A DNA stretch of 64,000 nucleotides from Devosia sp. Root413D1 (GCF_001425235.1 NZ_LMEA01000008.1:496001-560000), one strand, 5' to 3'; positions 8,466 to 18,522 are shown, numbered from the stretch's first letter. Notes: generated by a model not told the origin, from the letters alone. Numbers and translations are program-made.

Positions 8466-10769
8466 CTAGTAGTTGAGAATATCGAACTGCGCCCCTGGCG
8501 CTTTCAGCTTGAACTGCACGCCGAAGGTCACCGAGTTCGGCGTCTCGTGTGTCGCCCCATTGGCCTGCGCAAAGCCGCCCGCGAGGAAGAAGCCGTCGTC
8601 ATAGATCAGCTCGCCGCGGGCCTCCAGCCACTCGCTGGCGGCGATATCCCACGACACGCTGCCGATGGCGCGCCAGTAGTCCAGCGGCAGTGGCGTGCTG
8701 CCACGCACGGTCACTTCATGTTGATCCACCGGCACGCCCGTTGCAGCGTCCTCAGGCAGGTAGACGTAGTCGCTGCCCACCGAGTAGGGGCCGATGGCAT
8801 AGTTGCCGCCGACGCCGGCACGCGCCACGCGTGGGCCGTCGGGGTCGACCTGCAGCTTGGCGCCCAGCGTCAGCCCCGCATAGGGCGAGCCGCGAGCGCC
8901 CAGCACCATGTAGGACGCATCGTCCTCCATGCCGCTGCCGAGGCCGGTATTGACCGGATCGTCGACGCCGAACGCGTTGACCCCGGCAAGATGGAAGCTC
9001 TGCCCGGCGACGATCTCCAGCCACTGGCCACCGGAGAAATTGGCGAGATAGCGTGCCCCGACATTGGCCCGGAGCCCGGTTTCCTGCCGGTCGGTGCCGG
9101 TGAAGCGGTCGTAGGAGAAGATGTTGGTGTCATCGAGCACGAAGCTGTGCGCGTTGTCGTTGGTGATGCCCACCAGCGAGGTGTCGCTGCCGCGATAGAC
9201 CAGCTGCGCGATCGGCTCGAGCAGGTGGGTATCGAGCCCGTTGGCGGCAAACAGCGGCCAACGGAAATCGACCGCGGCAATCGGCGTCGCCGCAAAAAGA
9301 AACTGCTCGGAGGGCTCACCAGCGGTGAGGGCATCGCCACTGTCGTAGTTCGCGACGTCGGCGCGGAGCCCAAGGTACGGCGTCACGACCACGCCGCCCG
9401 ACGCGATGATCTGGTTCTGCCAGACGAGTTCGCCCGAGGCATGGGTCTTGGAGCCTTCGTACCCGAACACGTAGTCCTTCGTGCCATATGTTGCCGCAGA
9501 ATCCAGGTCGCGTTGAACGCCGAGCAAATTGCCGTTAGCTCGCACCTGGCCCCAGTCACCGAGGTCGAAGTAGCCAGCTCCTCGAGCATTCGGCACTGCT
9601 AGTGCCTGCTGGGCCTGTGCGTCGTCTGCGCCCTTGATCGTGCCGTACTGCCCCAGCTTCAGAAACTCCTGCAGGCGCAGATCGGCATAAAAATCGCTGC
9701 TGAGGTGCGTCGCGTAGACCTCGTTGGTCACCCAGTCGGCGGTGCTGAAATCGTAGTCGTCGAAATATGCGGCATCGGTGAAGGCGCTGTACGACCAGCC
9801 GACGGTCCAGTCGGCAATCGGCTGGAAGCGGCCCGAACTCTGGATCGCGCCGCGCCATTCGCGGTTGCCGAGCTCGCTGAACGCACCCGGATCGAGCTGG
9901 TACAGGCCCGACGCCTTGACCGTAAACGAGCCGTAGTCGAACTGCTGCTGCCACTCGGCTGCCATCAGGAAGCCCTGGCGCGACATCAGCGAGGGCGCCA
10001 GCAGGATCTGCGTGTCGTCGCCGATATTGATGAAGTAGGGGGCCGTGATCCGGCCGCCATAGATCTGCTTGTAGTTGACCCGGGGGAGCAGGAACCCGTT
10101 GCTCTGCTTCGAGCTCGGATCGGGCAGCGACAACCACGGCAGCCAGGCCACGGGAATGCCGAGCACTTCCAGCGACGGCTGCTCGAAATAGATCGTCTTG
10201 GTGTCAGCGTTCTGGATCAGCTTGGCGGCTTTCACCTTCCAGCCGATGCGGTTGCCCTTGGCGTCGATACATTCGCCGCACGGCGTGTAAGTTGCCTGGT
10301 TGAGCACGGTCTCGAGCGTGCTGGAATACCGCACGTCGTTGGCGGTCACCCGCGCGCCATCGGTGGTCGTAAGGGTCAGCGACTGGATGAAGGCCTGCTT
10401 CATCCCGCCGGTTACCTCGATCGTCTCGGCGGTGTATCTGGTGCCCGCCGGATCAACCAGCTGCACGTTGCCGATGCAATTCAGGTTGCCGGTCTGCTGC
10501 TCATAGCGCAGGTCGTCGCAGGCGATCGAATAGCCTTCGTACTGCATCAGCACGCGGCCCTGCGCGCTGATCACGTCGCTGCTTTTGTCATAGGAGAGGA
10601 CGTTGGCCTCGACCTTGGCCGGGGCGCCCGGCTCGGGCAGCGTGGCAAAGAACCCTTCGGGCAGGAACTGCGCCGCGGCGGGTGATGCGGCTACCAGGGC
10701 GAGCACAAGCACCGCGCCGAACTGGCGCAGGCGCGTCCCCATCCCCCGGTCGCGGCGCATAATGCTCAC
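8466..10769 (-). CDS. lptD: LPS-assembly outer-membrane protein LptD
   Basis: LptD is the beta-barrel that inserts lipopolysaccharide into the outer leaflet. The 767-residue protein has a signal peptide (about residues 1-34, ending AAAQ) and an N-terminal OstA/LptA-like beta-jellyroll at about 50-190. The remainder is a long alternating-strand barrel with many aromatic residues. Cysteines near IACDDLRY, NLNCIG and TPCGECID may form structural disulfides. The GTG start overlaps the lptG stop as GTGA, which fixes it. The order lptF-lptG-lptD-surA places the LPS export machinery and its chaperone in one operon. Confidence 0.92.
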   Translation of the reverse strand: MSIMRRDRGMGTRLRQFGAVLVLALVAASPAAAQFLPEGFFATLPEPGAPAKVEANVLSYDKSSDVISAQGRVLMQYEGYSIACDDLRYEQQTGNLNCIGNVQLVDPAGTRYTAETIEVTGGMKQAFIQSLTLTTTDGARVTANDVRYSSTLETVLNQATYTPCGECIDAKGNRIGWKVKAAKLIQNADTKTIYFEQPSLEVLGIPVAWLPWLSLPDPSSKQSNGFLLPRVNYKQIYGGRITAPYFINIGDDTQILLAPSLMSRQGFLMAAEWQQQFDYGSFTVKASGLYQLDPGAFSELGNREWRGAIQSSGRFQPIADWTVGWSYSAFTDAAYFDDYDFSTADWVTNEVYATHLSSDFYADLRLQEFLKLGQYGTIKGADDAQAQQALAVPNARGAGYFDLGDWGQVRANGNLLGVQRDLDSAATYGTKDYVFGYEGSKTHASGELVWQNQIIASGGVVVTPYLGLRADVANYDSGDALTAGEPSEQFLFAATPIAAVDFRWPLFAANGLDTHLLEPIAQLVYRGSDTSLVGITNDNAHSFVLDDTNIFSYDRFTGTDRQETGLRANVGARYLANFSGGQWLEIVAGQSFHLAGVNAFGVDDPVNTGLGSGMEDDASYMVLGARGSPYAGLTLGAKLQVDPDGPRVARAGVGGNYAIGPYSVGSDYVYLPEDAATGVPVDQHEVTVRGSTPLPLDYWRAIGSVSWDIAASEWLEARGELIYDDGFFLAGGFAQANGATHETPNSVTFGVQFKLKAPGAQFDILNY

Positions 10770-11827
10770 GTCCGCCCGTCTTCCCTGTTGAGCAGCACCG
10801 TCACTCCGATGACGATAGCTACTACCGCCGGCCCTGCAACTGCGATGGCCGGATGCATCACGCCGGCACCCCCGGCGCGTCCCGCCATCTCGGTCACGAC
10901 ATAAACCAAGACGCCAAGGACGATACCATAAAGCACCGCCCCACCATACTTATTGGTCCTTCGATAACCGGCCGTAAACGCGAAGGCAATGACCAGCGAG
11001 CCACACAGCGTAAGTGGCAGTGCAAGCAGCCTGAGGAACCGCGTTTCCGTCTCGGCGCGTTCCCGGGAATCGGTGAGCCGGGCCGCCAGCGATCCTGCCA
11101 GCTCCCACACTGTCATGTCCTTGATCGATGCAATCCGGGCCCGCATGTCGCCGGCCGTCCGAGCCGTTGGCAGCCGGAAATCGGTCATCGCCTCAGGCAT
11201 TTCGTTGGAGCGATAGCGCGTCGCTTGCGCCATCACCCACTCGTTGCCGACCAGCTCGGCAGCCGGCGCCTCGATCCGGTCTCGCGGGGCTTCCATCGTG
11301 AAGACGTTGATGCTGCCCAGCGCCGTCCCCGACGGGTTCACGTACCCGGCCTCGAGAATGTAGTGGACATCGCCCTGCCGCTCGTCGAGCCAAAGCGTGC
11401 CGGAACTGCCGACCTCACCGCTCGTGGTGCTTAGCGACAGCGTGCGATTGAGCTGAATCACCGCCGTGTCGACCAGCAGCGTCACCAGCACCCCGCCGGC
11501 GAAGGTGACCGCCAGCGGCACCATCATCACCCGCCAGACCGAGCGGCCCGAGGCCTTGATCACCGTCATCTCGCGTGTCGCCTGCAGGTTCAGCAACCCG
11601 GCGACGGTGCCGACGAGAAAGGTGAGCGGCAGCGTGTCGATGATCCATCGGGCCGCCGCCAGCGCTACGGCGGTCAGCGCCAGCGGCGCGCCGCCGGTTG
11701 CCGCGAGGGCGGAAAAGCGGCTGGTATTGAGCGATTCGACCAGCAGTACGATGCCGAACAGCACGGCAAGCGTCAGCCCGACATTGCTCGCCACGCGCCG
11801 AACGATGATCAGGTCGATCCGGTTCAT
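10766..11827 (-). CDS. lptG: LPS export permease LptG
   Basis: LptG is one of the two permease subunits of the LptB2FG ABC transporter that extracts LPS from the inner membrane. The 353-residue protein has three N-terminal helices (MNRIDLIIVRRV onwards), a periplasmic beta-jellyroll at about 130-250 and three C-terminal helices. The frame continues upstream to 12133 inside lptF, but the ATG at 11827 overlaps the lptF stop as ATGA and matches the family N-terminus. The ATPase LptB is not in this window. Confidence 0.92.
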   Translation of the reverse strand: MNRIDLIIVRRVASNVGLTLAVLFGIVLLVESLNTSRFSALAATGGAPLALTAVALAAARWIIDTLPLTFLVGTVAGLLNLQATREMTVIKASGRSVWRVMMVPLAVTFAGGVLVTLLVDTAVIQLNRTLSLSTTSGEVGSSGTLWLDERQGDVHYILEAGYVNPSGTALGSINVFTMEAPRDRIEAPAAELVGNEWVMAQATRYRSNEMPEAMTDFRLPTARTAGDMRARIASIKDMTVWELAGSLAARLTDSRERAETETRFLRLLALPLTLCGSLVIAFAFTAGYRRTNKYGGAVLYGIVLGVLVYVVTEMAGRAGGAGVMHPAIAVAGPAVVAIVIGVTVLLNREDGRT

Positions 11828-12912
11828 CGGCTGTGCGCCTCCCGGGGCAGCGGAGCAAGCAGCCGCAAGCGGTAGATCAGGACGGCCACCGAGATCACGA
11901 TCAGCACGATGACGCCGCTGGTCTCGCGCGCCCAGCCCGCAATCGGCGCGTAGGAGGTGACCGCACGCTCGAACAGCACTGCGCCCAGCACGGTGATTTC
12001 TACCGGCAGCACCGGCTCCTTGCGGCGCCCCGAGGGGAAAGCGCTGATCGCGGCGACGAACAGGCAGAGCGCCAGCACCCGGAAGCCGTCCGATGTCCGT
12101 TCGGCCATGCGGCGCAGCGACTCGGCGGGCCACTCCCCCTCCGTCAGCCCGCGCATGATCATGCCGTAGGTACTCTGATCGCCGCGCCGCTCGCCGGTGT
12201 CCTCATCGCCGGTAAGGCGCTCCAGCGCGATGTCGTAGCGCTCGAACGAGATCTCCGAGAATTGCCCGTCGGCGGTGCGATACTGGATGGTCCCGTCTTC
12301 GAGCTGCAGCACGTAGCCGAGCTCGTCGGCCGTGATCAGGGCAGAGTCGGCGATGTAGGTGCGTCGGGTGCCCGCGTCGCGCCGGTCGTCGGCGAAGAAC
12401 GAGGTGATCTCGCCGTCGGCGCCGCGACCGCCGACCGTGATCGTCACGCCATCACCCAGTTCGGCGAAGCGGTTGGGCACCAGCGAGCGCCCCACCAGGT
12501 CCGCCGCAGCCTGGGCCTTGATCTGGTTGTTCTCGCGGCTCGCCAGCGGCTCGATCACATGCGCCAGCAGCAAGACCATCAGCGTGCCGATGGCAGCGTA
12601 CCCAAGGATGGTACGGATCAGCGCCGGCAGCCGCTGCGAGACATGGATGATGTGCAACTCGCGCGAGCCTTGCATGGCGCGCAGCGCCCGCGCCAGCCCG
12701 ATGGCGAGGCACACATAGAGGAACGCGATGGAGAGTGGTGGCAGGCCGAGAATGGTCTGCCAGAACAGGGTACCCAGCCCGCGATCGCGCACGGCCCCGA
12801 TCTCGACGATTCTGAGCAACTGCACGAGGTATAGAATCGTCAGCGCGACCCCGAAAAGCGCAGCGGCCTCGGCGGCAAAAAGCCTGAAAAGATAAGTGCC
12901 TAGCCGAGTCAT
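11824..12912 (-). CDS. lptF: LPS export permease LptF
   Basis: LptF is the partner permease of LptG. The ATG at 12912 gives 362 residues beginning MTRLGTYLFRLFAAEA, the usual N-terminus that runs straight into transmembrane helix 1; the open frame up to 13011 is ignored. The protein has the family layout of three helices, a periplasmic jellyroll and three helices. The stop overlaps the lptG start. The 230-bp gap upstream separates it from the divergent pepA and must hold both promoters. Confidence 0.92.
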   Translation of the reverse strand: MTRLGTYLFRLFAAEAAALFGVALTILYLVQLLRIVEIGAVRDRGLGTLFWQTILGLPPLSIAFLYVCLAIGLARALRAMQGSRELHIIHVSQRLPALIRTILGYAAIGTLMVLLLAHVIEPLASRENNQIKAQAAADLVGRSLVPNRFAELGDGVTITVGGRGADGEITSFFADDRRDAGTRRTYIADSALITADELGYVLQLEDGTIQYRTADGQFSEISFERYDIALERLTGDEDTGERRGDQSTYGMIMRGLTEGEWPAESLRRMAERTSDGFRVLALCLFVAAISAFPSGRRKEPVLPVEITVLGAVLFERAVTSYAPIAGWARETSGVIVLIVISVAVLIYRLRLLAPLPREAHSR

Positions 12913-13142
12913 GCCGACAATCTGGTTCCGACGCGCGCTCACCTCCGGTCTGCCCCCGGGCAGGTGAACCGGGCGGACATTGCCCGCCCCCGACATGGCT
13001 TGGCAAGCCAATCGGGCGGGGTCGTGGCGGTCGGCCTCCCGGGTGTTGCGGGATTGACGCGACGGGCGTAGCCACTATCAGTCGTGAACCTGCCCTTTCT
13101 CGGACAACGCGTCCGCCCCATTGCCATAAGGTATTTTCGCCC

Positions 13143-14639
13143 ATGCCGAACCGGATCGAGATCAAGACCGCCGCCCTGCCGCTGAAGGCGACCGGGACAC
13201 TGGTTGTCTACGTCGCCGAAGGCGCCGCGCCTGCCGGGGGCGCCGCCGACGTCTGGAAGGCCACCGGGCTCGACTGGCAGAAGGTCTCCGCCGCCGCCAG
13301 CTTCAAGGGCAAACAAGGGCAGGTGATCGACCTGCTGGCGCCGGCCGGTGTGGCGGCCGACCGCTTGCTGGTGCTGGGCAGCGGCAAGGCAGAGCAGGGC
13401 GCCAGCCTGTCGGCCTGGACCGACCGTGGCGGCTCGCTCGCCGGCAAGCTCACGGCGATCAAGGCAAGCAAGGCTGCGGTGCTGCTGGACGAGGCCGAAG
13501 CGACGCCCGAACGCATCGGCGAACTCGCTGCCGGCCTCCGGCTCCGCCACTACAAGTTCGACCGCTACAAGCCGGCCAAGCCCGACGACAACGGCAATAG
13601 CGCGTTGACCGTCACGCTGTACGTCGATGCCAAATCCGCCGTCGATAAGGCCATCGCCGACCGCCAGGCCACTGCCGAAGGGACGCTCCTGGCCCGCGAT
13701 CTGATCCATCTGCCGCCCAACGTCCTGGGCACCCTCGAATTTGCCGCCGAGGCGGCCAAGCTCGCCGAGCTTGGCGTCGAGATCGAACAGCTCGACGAAA
13801 AGGCCATGCGCAAGCTTGGGATGAACGCGCTGCTCGGCGTGGCGCAGGGCTCGGCCCGGCCGCCGCGGCTCGTCATCATGCGCTGGAACGGTGGCAAGGC
13901 GAAGGAGCAGCCGATCGCCTTCATCGGCAAAGGCGTGGTGTTCGATTCCGGCGGCGTCTCGCTGAAGCCCGGCCTCGGCATGGAGGATATGAAGGGCGAT
14001 ATGGGCGGCGCCGCCGCCGTCACCGGGCTGATGCATGCGCTCGCCAGCCGCAAGGCCAAGGTCAACGCCATCGGCATCATCGGGCTGGTCGAGAACATGC
14101 CGTCGGGCACCGCTTATCGCCCGGGCGATATCCTCACGGCGATGAGCGGCACCACCATCGAGATCGTCAACACCGACGCCGAGGGCCGCCTCGTCCTCGC
14201 CGACGCGCTCTGGTACACACAGGACCGCTTCAAGCCGAAGTTCATGATCAACCTCGCGACCCTCACCGGCGCTATCGGCGTGGCGCTCGGCAGCGATCAC
14301 GCGGGGCTGTTCTCCAACAACGACGATCTTTCGGCCAAGCTGCTGGCGGCTGGCCTCGCCACCGGCGAAAAGCTCTGGCGCCTGCCGATGGGCGCTGCCT
14401 ATGACAAGCAGATCGACAGCCGCTTCGCCGACATCAAGAACTCAGGCGGCCGCCCGGCCGGCTCGATCACCGCTGCGCAGTTCCTCGCCCGTTTCGTCAA
14501 CGATGTGCCATGGGCGCACCTCGATATCGCCGCCGTGGCGCTTGCCTCACCCACCAGCGAGACCAACACCGCCTGGGCTTCCGGCTTCGGCGTGGCGTTG
14601 CTCGATCGGCTGGTGCGCGATAATTACGAGGCCAAATGA
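13143..14639 (+). CDS. pepA: Leucyl aminopeptidase (M17 family)
   Basis: This is a cytosolic, usually hexameric, two-metal aminopeptidase. The 498-residue protein has the variable N-terminal macro-like domain followed by the catalytic domain. Metal ligands and active-site residues are visible in IGKGVVFDSGGVSLKPG and in the M17 signature NTDAEGRLVLADAL. The stop overlaps the next gene as ATGA. In several bacteria PepA also binds DNA; nothing here shows that. It is divergent from lptF, as in many proteobacteria. Confidence 0.95.
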   Translation: MPNRIEIKTAALPLKATGTLVVYVAEGAAPAGGAADVWKATGLDWQKVSAAASFKGKQGQVIDLLAPAGVAADRLLVLGSGKAEQGASLSAWTDRGGSLAGKLTAIKASKAAVLLDEAEATPERIGELAAGLRLRHYKFDRYKPAKPDDNGNSALTVTLYVDAKSAVDKAIADRQATAEGTLLARDLIHLPPNVLGTLEFAAEAAKLAELGVEIEQLDEKAMRKLGMNALLGVAQGSARPPRLVIMRWNGGKAKEQPIAFIGKGVVFDSGGVSLKPGLGMEDMKGDMGGAAAVTGLMHALASRKAKVNAIGIIGLVENMPSGTAYRPGDILTAMSGTTIEIVNTDAEGRLVLADALWYTQDRFKPKFMINLATLTGAIGVALGSDHAGLFSNNDDLSAKLLAAGLATGEKLWRLPMGAAYDKQIDSRFADIKNSGGRPAGSITAAQFLARFVNDVPWAHLDIAAVALASPTSETNTAWASGFGVALLDRLVRDNYEAK

Positions 14640-15214
14640 CCGGCGCCCAAACCACCGGCGCGCTACCTGATCTGCCGCTCGTCGCCAACCCCTCGCGCCT
14701 GTGGCTGTCGCCGATCGCGGCGATCGCCCTGTTCGCCGGACTGGTGGCGCTGCTGCCGACCCTCCTGCTGCTGGCGAGCCTCGTTGGCTTGCTCGGCATG
14801 CACCCGAGTGTCGAATTGACGCTGCTGGCGCTGCCGACGCTCGCCGTGGCGGTGTTCTTCCTCGCCGTCGGCAGTGTGGTGATCGGTGATCTCCGCCTCA
14901 TGCGTCCGGTACTGACCATCGACGAGCACGGCGTCTTCGACCGCCGCGTCACCGACAGCCCGATCGCCTGGTCCGACGTGGTGGAAGTCGCCCCAGCCCC
15001 CGGGGGTGGTGGCGTCCTGCTGGCGCTGAAGACCCCGCTCGAAACCCGCCTCAGCCCCTATCGCGCCGGCACTGCCGGGTTTCGCCAACCGGCCGCGGGC
15101 CTCGCCAATATCCCGGTGCGCGCCATGGACCGCCCGGCAAAGCTGCTTGCCGAGACGCTGACCGCGCTGGCGCTGCGCAACGGCGCCATACCGCCGGCGG
15201 AGGAAGCCGCGTGA
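14636..15214 (+). CDS. Two-helix membrane protein of unknown function
   Basis: The 192-residue protein has two long hydrophobic stretches at about residues 25-55 and 62-88, then a soluble beta-rich domain (LRLMRPVLTIDEHGVFDRR) that resembles bacterial PH-like membrane proteins. No catalytic motif is seen. It overlaps pepA by 4 bases and holC by 4 bases (GTGA), so the three genes are translationally coupled. Function is unknown. Confidence 0.72.
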   Translation: MTGAQTTGALPDLPLVANPSRLWLSPIAAIALFAGLVALLPTLLLLASLVGLLGMHPSVELTLLALPTLAVAVFFLAVGSVVIGDLRLMRPVLTIDEHGVFDRRVTDSPIAWSDVVEVAPAPGGGGVLLALKTPLETRLSPYRAGTAGFRQPAAGLANIPVRAMDRPAKLLAETLTALALRNGAIPPAEEAA

Positions 15215-15657
15215 CCGAGATCCTGTTCTACCACCTCGAAAGCCAGCCGCTCGAGCGCGTGCTGCCGGTGCTGCTGGAAAAGTCGCTGGAGCGCGGCTGG
15301 AGCGCTGTTGTCGAGACCAGCAGCGACGAGCGTGCGCAGGAACTCGATTACATACTCTGGACCTACCGCGACGACAGTTTCTTGCCGCACTCACTCGCCG
15401 GCGGCGATGCCGACCACCTGCAGCCGGTGCTGATCACCACCCGGCCGCACAACCCCAACAAAGCCGAAGTGCGCTTCTTCGTCGACCGCGCCGTGCCGCA
15501 ATCGGGTGAAGGCTACCAGCGTATCGTCTTCATGTTCTCCGGCCACGACCCGGATGCGGTGACCGAAGCCCGGGCCGCGTGGAAAGCGCTGCGTGATGGC
15601 AATGAGGTGACCTACTGGCAGCAGGACGGCAACGGCCGCTGGGCAAAGAAGGGGTAG
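15211..15657 (+). CDS. holC: DNA polymerase III chi subunit
   Basis: HolC joins the clamp loader and binds single-stranded DNA-binding protein in the replisome. The 148-residue protein matches the family: N-terminal EILFYHLESQPLERVLP, then a Rossmann-like fold with LDYILWTYRDDSFLPH and a C-terminal VTYWQQD. The GTG start overlaps the preceding stop (GTGA). pepA-holC adjacency is widespread in proteobacteria and supports the call. Confidence 0.93.
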   Translation: MTEILFYHLESQPLERVLPVLLEKSLERGWSAVVETSSDERAQELDYILWTYRDDSFLPHSLAGGDADHLQPVLITTRPHNPNKAEVRFFVDRAVPQSGEGYQRIVFMFSGHDPDAVTEARAAWKALRDGNEVTYWQQDGNGRWAKKG

Positions 15658-15673
15658 GGCAGTCGAGGAGCGA

Positions 15674-16105
15674 CTAAGCTCCCGGCTCCCAGCCGGGCTC
15701 CGCCTGCTCGAACTTCGAGAACTGGAACCCCGGCGCCACCGTGCAGCCGACCAGCGTCCAGTCACCCAGGCACGCCGCGCGCTGCCAGGCGTTGCCGGGG
15801 ATCACCAGTTGCGGCCGTTCGCCGGCGGCGAGGTCGTTGCCCAGCGCGTGCTCGGTGACACTCTTGCCGTCGCGCGAGATGTCGAGCCGCATCGGGGCGC
15901 CGGCATACCAGTGCCAGACCTCGGCCGAATCCACCCGGTGCCAGGCGCCGGTCTGGTGGTTGCTGAGCAGGTAGTAGATCAGCGTCGAGTGCGGCCGGCC
16001 GGCGGCATTTGGCCCATCGGCGAAGGTCTGCCGGTAGAAACCGCCCTCGATATGCGGCTCGAGCCCGAGCAGGGCGACGATCTCGGCGGCGGTCATCGCA
16101 GTCAT
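15674..16105 (-). CDS. Cupin domain protein (DUF985 / Cupin_5)
   Basis: The 143-residue single-domain cupin has the DUF985 features: an N-terminal helix (AAEIVALLGLEPHIEGGFYRQ), then STLIYYLL, WHRVDSAEVWHWYAG and PGFQFSKFEQA near the end. Family members are suggested to bind sugars or small metabolites; no reaction can be assigned. The ATG at 16105 overlaps the upstream ABC-F stop as ATGA, so the two are co-expressed. An internal ATG at 16096 is a possible alternative start. Confidence 0.88.
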   Translation of the reverse strand: MTAMTAAEIVALLGLEPHIEGGFYRQTFADGPNAAGRPHSTLIYYLLSNHQTGAWHRVDSAEVWHWYAGAPMRLDISRDGKSVTEHALGNDLAAGERPQLVIPGNAWQRAACLGDWTLVGCTVAPGFQFSKFEQAEPGWEPGA

Positions 16106-17988
16106 CCCATCGCCCTCTCGGCCTGCTCCAGCTCTTCGCTGAGCGTCAGCCAGCTTTCCTCGATCTTTGCGATCTCGCCTTCGAACCGCGCCTTGTCCTT
16201 GCCGAGCAGGATCACCCGCTCGGGCGCCCCATCATAGGTCTTGGGGTCGGCGAGGAAGCCATCCACCCGCGCCAATTCGGTCTTGAGCCGCCCGAGCTTC
16301 TGCTCGAGGTCCTTGATCGATTTGCGCAGCGGCGCCACTTCGGCGCGCTTGGCTGCGGCATCCTGTCGGGCCGCTTTGCGGTCCTCGACCACCGGCGCCG
16401 CCGCTTCCTTCTTGCCCTTGCCGCTGCTGTTGGAGGTCAACAGCCGCTGGTAAGTATCGAGATCCTCGTCGAATTCCTCGATCGTGCCGTTCTGCGCGAT
16501 CCACAGCTTGTCGACGGTGGCGTCGATCAGGTGGCGGTCGTGGCTGATGATCAGCACGGCGCCCGAATAATCGTTGAGCGCCGCCACCAGCGCGTCGCGG
16601 CTGTCGATATCGAGGTGGTTGGTCGGCTCGTCGAGGATCAGCATGCCCGGTCCGCCGAAGGTGATGAGCCCAAGCAGCAGGCGCGCGCGCTCACCGCCCG
16701 AGAGGTTCTTCACCTTGGTGTCCATGCGCGAGGTGGTAAGCCCCATCTGCGCCACGCGCGAGCGGCGCTTGGCCTCGCTGTCATACGGCATCAGGTCGAT
16801 GACATGCTCGAACGGCGTCTGTTCCGGCTTCAGCTTGTCGAGCTGGTGCTGGGCGAAATAGGCGATCTCCAGCCCCTTGCCCTTGCGCATCTCGCCGCCC
16901 ATCGGCTTCAGGTCGCCCGACAGGAGCTTGGCGAAGGTCGACTTGCCGTTGCCGTTGACGCCGATCAGCGCGATGCGGTCGTCCGGATCGATCCGGTTGG
17001 TGATGTGGCGGAGGATCACTTTGTCGCCATAGCCCACCGACACGTTGTCGAAGGTCATCATCGGCGAGGCCGGGACCTTCTTGGGGTCGGGGAAGTTGAA
17101 CGGCGACGAGCTCTCGTCGAACATCGCCGCCGGCGGCTTCAGTTTGGCGATCATTTTGACGCGCGCTTGCGCCTGTTTGGCTTTGGTGGCCTTGGCCTTG
17201 AAGCGGTCGACGAATTTCTGCAGGTGCGCGATCTGGTCGAGCGTCTTCTCGCGGCTCTTGTTGTTGAGCTCCATCTGCATCCGGCGCGTCTCTTCGAACG
17301 TATCGTAATTGCCCTTGTAGAAGGTCAGCTTCCGATGCTCGAGATGCGCGATCGAGTTCACCGCCTTGTTGAGCAGGTCACGGTCGTGGCTGATCATGAA
17401 CACGGTGTAGGGGTAGGTCGCGAGATACTTCTCGAGCCACAGCGTGCCTTCGAGATCGAGATAGTTGGTCGGCTCGTCCAGCAGCAGCAGATCAGGCTGC
17501 GAGAACAGCACACCCGCCAGCGACACGCGCATGCGCCAGCCGCCCGAAAGCTCCGAGGTCGGGCCCAACTGCCGGTCCTTCTCGAACCCCAGCCCCTTCA
17601 AGATGGTCGAGGCGCGCGCTTCGGCGGTATGCGCATCGATCTCGGCGAGCCGCGTATGAATGTCACCGATGCGGTGCGGGTCGGTCGCCGTCTCGGCTTC
17701 CGCCAGCAAGGCTGTCCGCTCTTTGTCGGCCGACAGCACCACGTCCAGCACGCTGATCGAGCCCGCCACCGCTTCCTGCGCCACCGCGCCGATACGGGCT
17801 TTCTTGTTGACCTCGATCGTCCCACCCTCGGGCGCGATCTGCCCCAGGATCAGCTGGAACAGCGTAGTTTTGCCCGTGCCGTTCTTGCCCACGAAACCGG
17901 TCTTCGATCCGTCGGGCAAAACGAGCGAGGCATTTTCGAACAGGGGACGACCCTGGATGCGATAACTGAGATCGGTAATGGTCAACAT
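16102..17988 (-). CDS. ABC-F family ATPase (Uup/YheS-like)
   Basis: ABC-F proteins are soluble twin ATPases that act on ribosomes, often at the E site. The 628-residue protein has two nucleotide-binding domains. The first has GKNGTGKTT, LSGGWRMRVSLA and LLLDEPTNYLD; the second has GVNGNGKST, LSGGERARLLLG and LILDEPTNHLD. A charged linker joins them, and a C-terminal coiled coil of about 90 residues resembles the Uup tail. The frame is open up to 18504, but the ATG at 17988 (MLTITDLSYRI) is the family start. No membrane segment is present. Confidence 0.93.
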   Translation of the reverse strand: MLTITDLSYRIQGRPLFENASLVLPDGSKTGFVGKNGTGKTTLFQLILGQIAPEGGTIEVNKKARIGAVAQEAVAGSISVLDVVLSADKERTALLAEAETATDPHRIGDIHTRLAEIDAHTAEARASTILKGLGFEKDRQLGPTSELSGGWRMRVSLAGVLFSQPDLLLLDEPTNYLDLEGTLWLEKYLATYPYTVFMISHDRDLLNKAVNSIAHLEHRKLTFYKGNYDTFEETRRMQMELNNKSREKTLDQIAHLQKFVDRFKAKATKAKQAQARVKMIAKLKPPAAMFDESSSPFNFPDPKKVPASPMMTFDNVSVGYGDKVILRHITNRIDPDDRIALIGVNGNGKSTFAKLLSGDLKPMGGEMRKGKGLEIAYFAQHQLDKLKPEQTPFEHVIDLMPYDSEAKRRSRVAQMGLTTSRMDTKVKNLSGGERARLLLGLITFGGPGMLILDEPTNHLDIDSRDALVAALNDYSGAVLIISHDRHLIDATVDKLWIAQNGTIEEFDEDLDTYQRLLTSNSSGKGKKEAAAPVVEDRKAARQDAAAKRAEVAPLRKSIKDLEQKLGRLKTELARVDGFLADPKTYDGAPERVILLGKDKARFEGEIAKIEESWLTLSEELEQAERAMG

Positions 17989-18084
17989 GGCGCGGCCGAT
18001 GCATCCGCGGCGCGCGGAATGCGTTACGAGAGGGATAGGGTCAAATCGAAGCGACCCAATAGACCGAGAACCCGGAGAAGTCCA

Positions 18085-18486
18085 ATGCGCCTCGTCCCAG
18101 CCACCTTCGCCCTGTGCCTCGTCTCCGGCGTGGCCCTCGCCCAGGAACTGGCTCCGCTCAACGATCTGAAGGCTTGCCGCCTCGATGCCGAACTGGTGTC
18201 GCTGAGCTTCAGCTACGATGGCGGCGCCTGCGAGCAGACCGGAAACGGCAGCGTCGACCTGGTCGAATCCGGCACGGCGACGGTCACCATCCCGATCGTC
18301 TCCACTGCCGAGGTCTGCACCATGCAGGTGGTGAAGGTGAGCCACACCGGCGCCATCAATGCTGTCGAAGACGTCACCGCCCTCGACGTGCAACTGGTCA
18401 GCCCCGGCGGCGAAGTGCAGGCCAAGGGCAAGGTCGAGATCGCGCCGCATACCCCGGACTGCGTGCCGCCGGCGCCGAAGGACTAG
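18085..18486 (+). CDS. Small exported protein of unknown function
   Basis: The 133-residue protein has a signal peptide (MRLVPATFALCLVSGVALAQ). The mature part is beta-rich and contains five cysteines (KACRLD, GACEQT, EVCTMQ, PDCVPP), which suggests periplasmic disulfides. No family is recognised. A CCGGAGAAG Shine-Dalgarno precedes the ATG. It is divergent from the ABC-F gene, with 96 bp between the two starts. Confidence 0.75.
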   Translation: MRLVPATFALCLVSGVALAQELAPLNDLKACRLDAELVSLSFSYDGGACEQTGNGSVDLVESGTATVTIPIVSTAEVCTMQVVKVSHTGAINAVEDVTALDVQLVSPGGEVQAKGKVEIAPHTPDCVPPAPKD

Positions 18487-18522
18487 GGCACTCAGGCCCG
18501 GCAAGGGCCGTCGCGGGCCCTG

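Noticed and set aside
16102-18504. An 800-residue version of the ABC-F protein
   Set aside because: The extra N-terminal frame has no similarity to the family and overlaps the divergent exported-protein gene; the ATG at 17988 is the family start.
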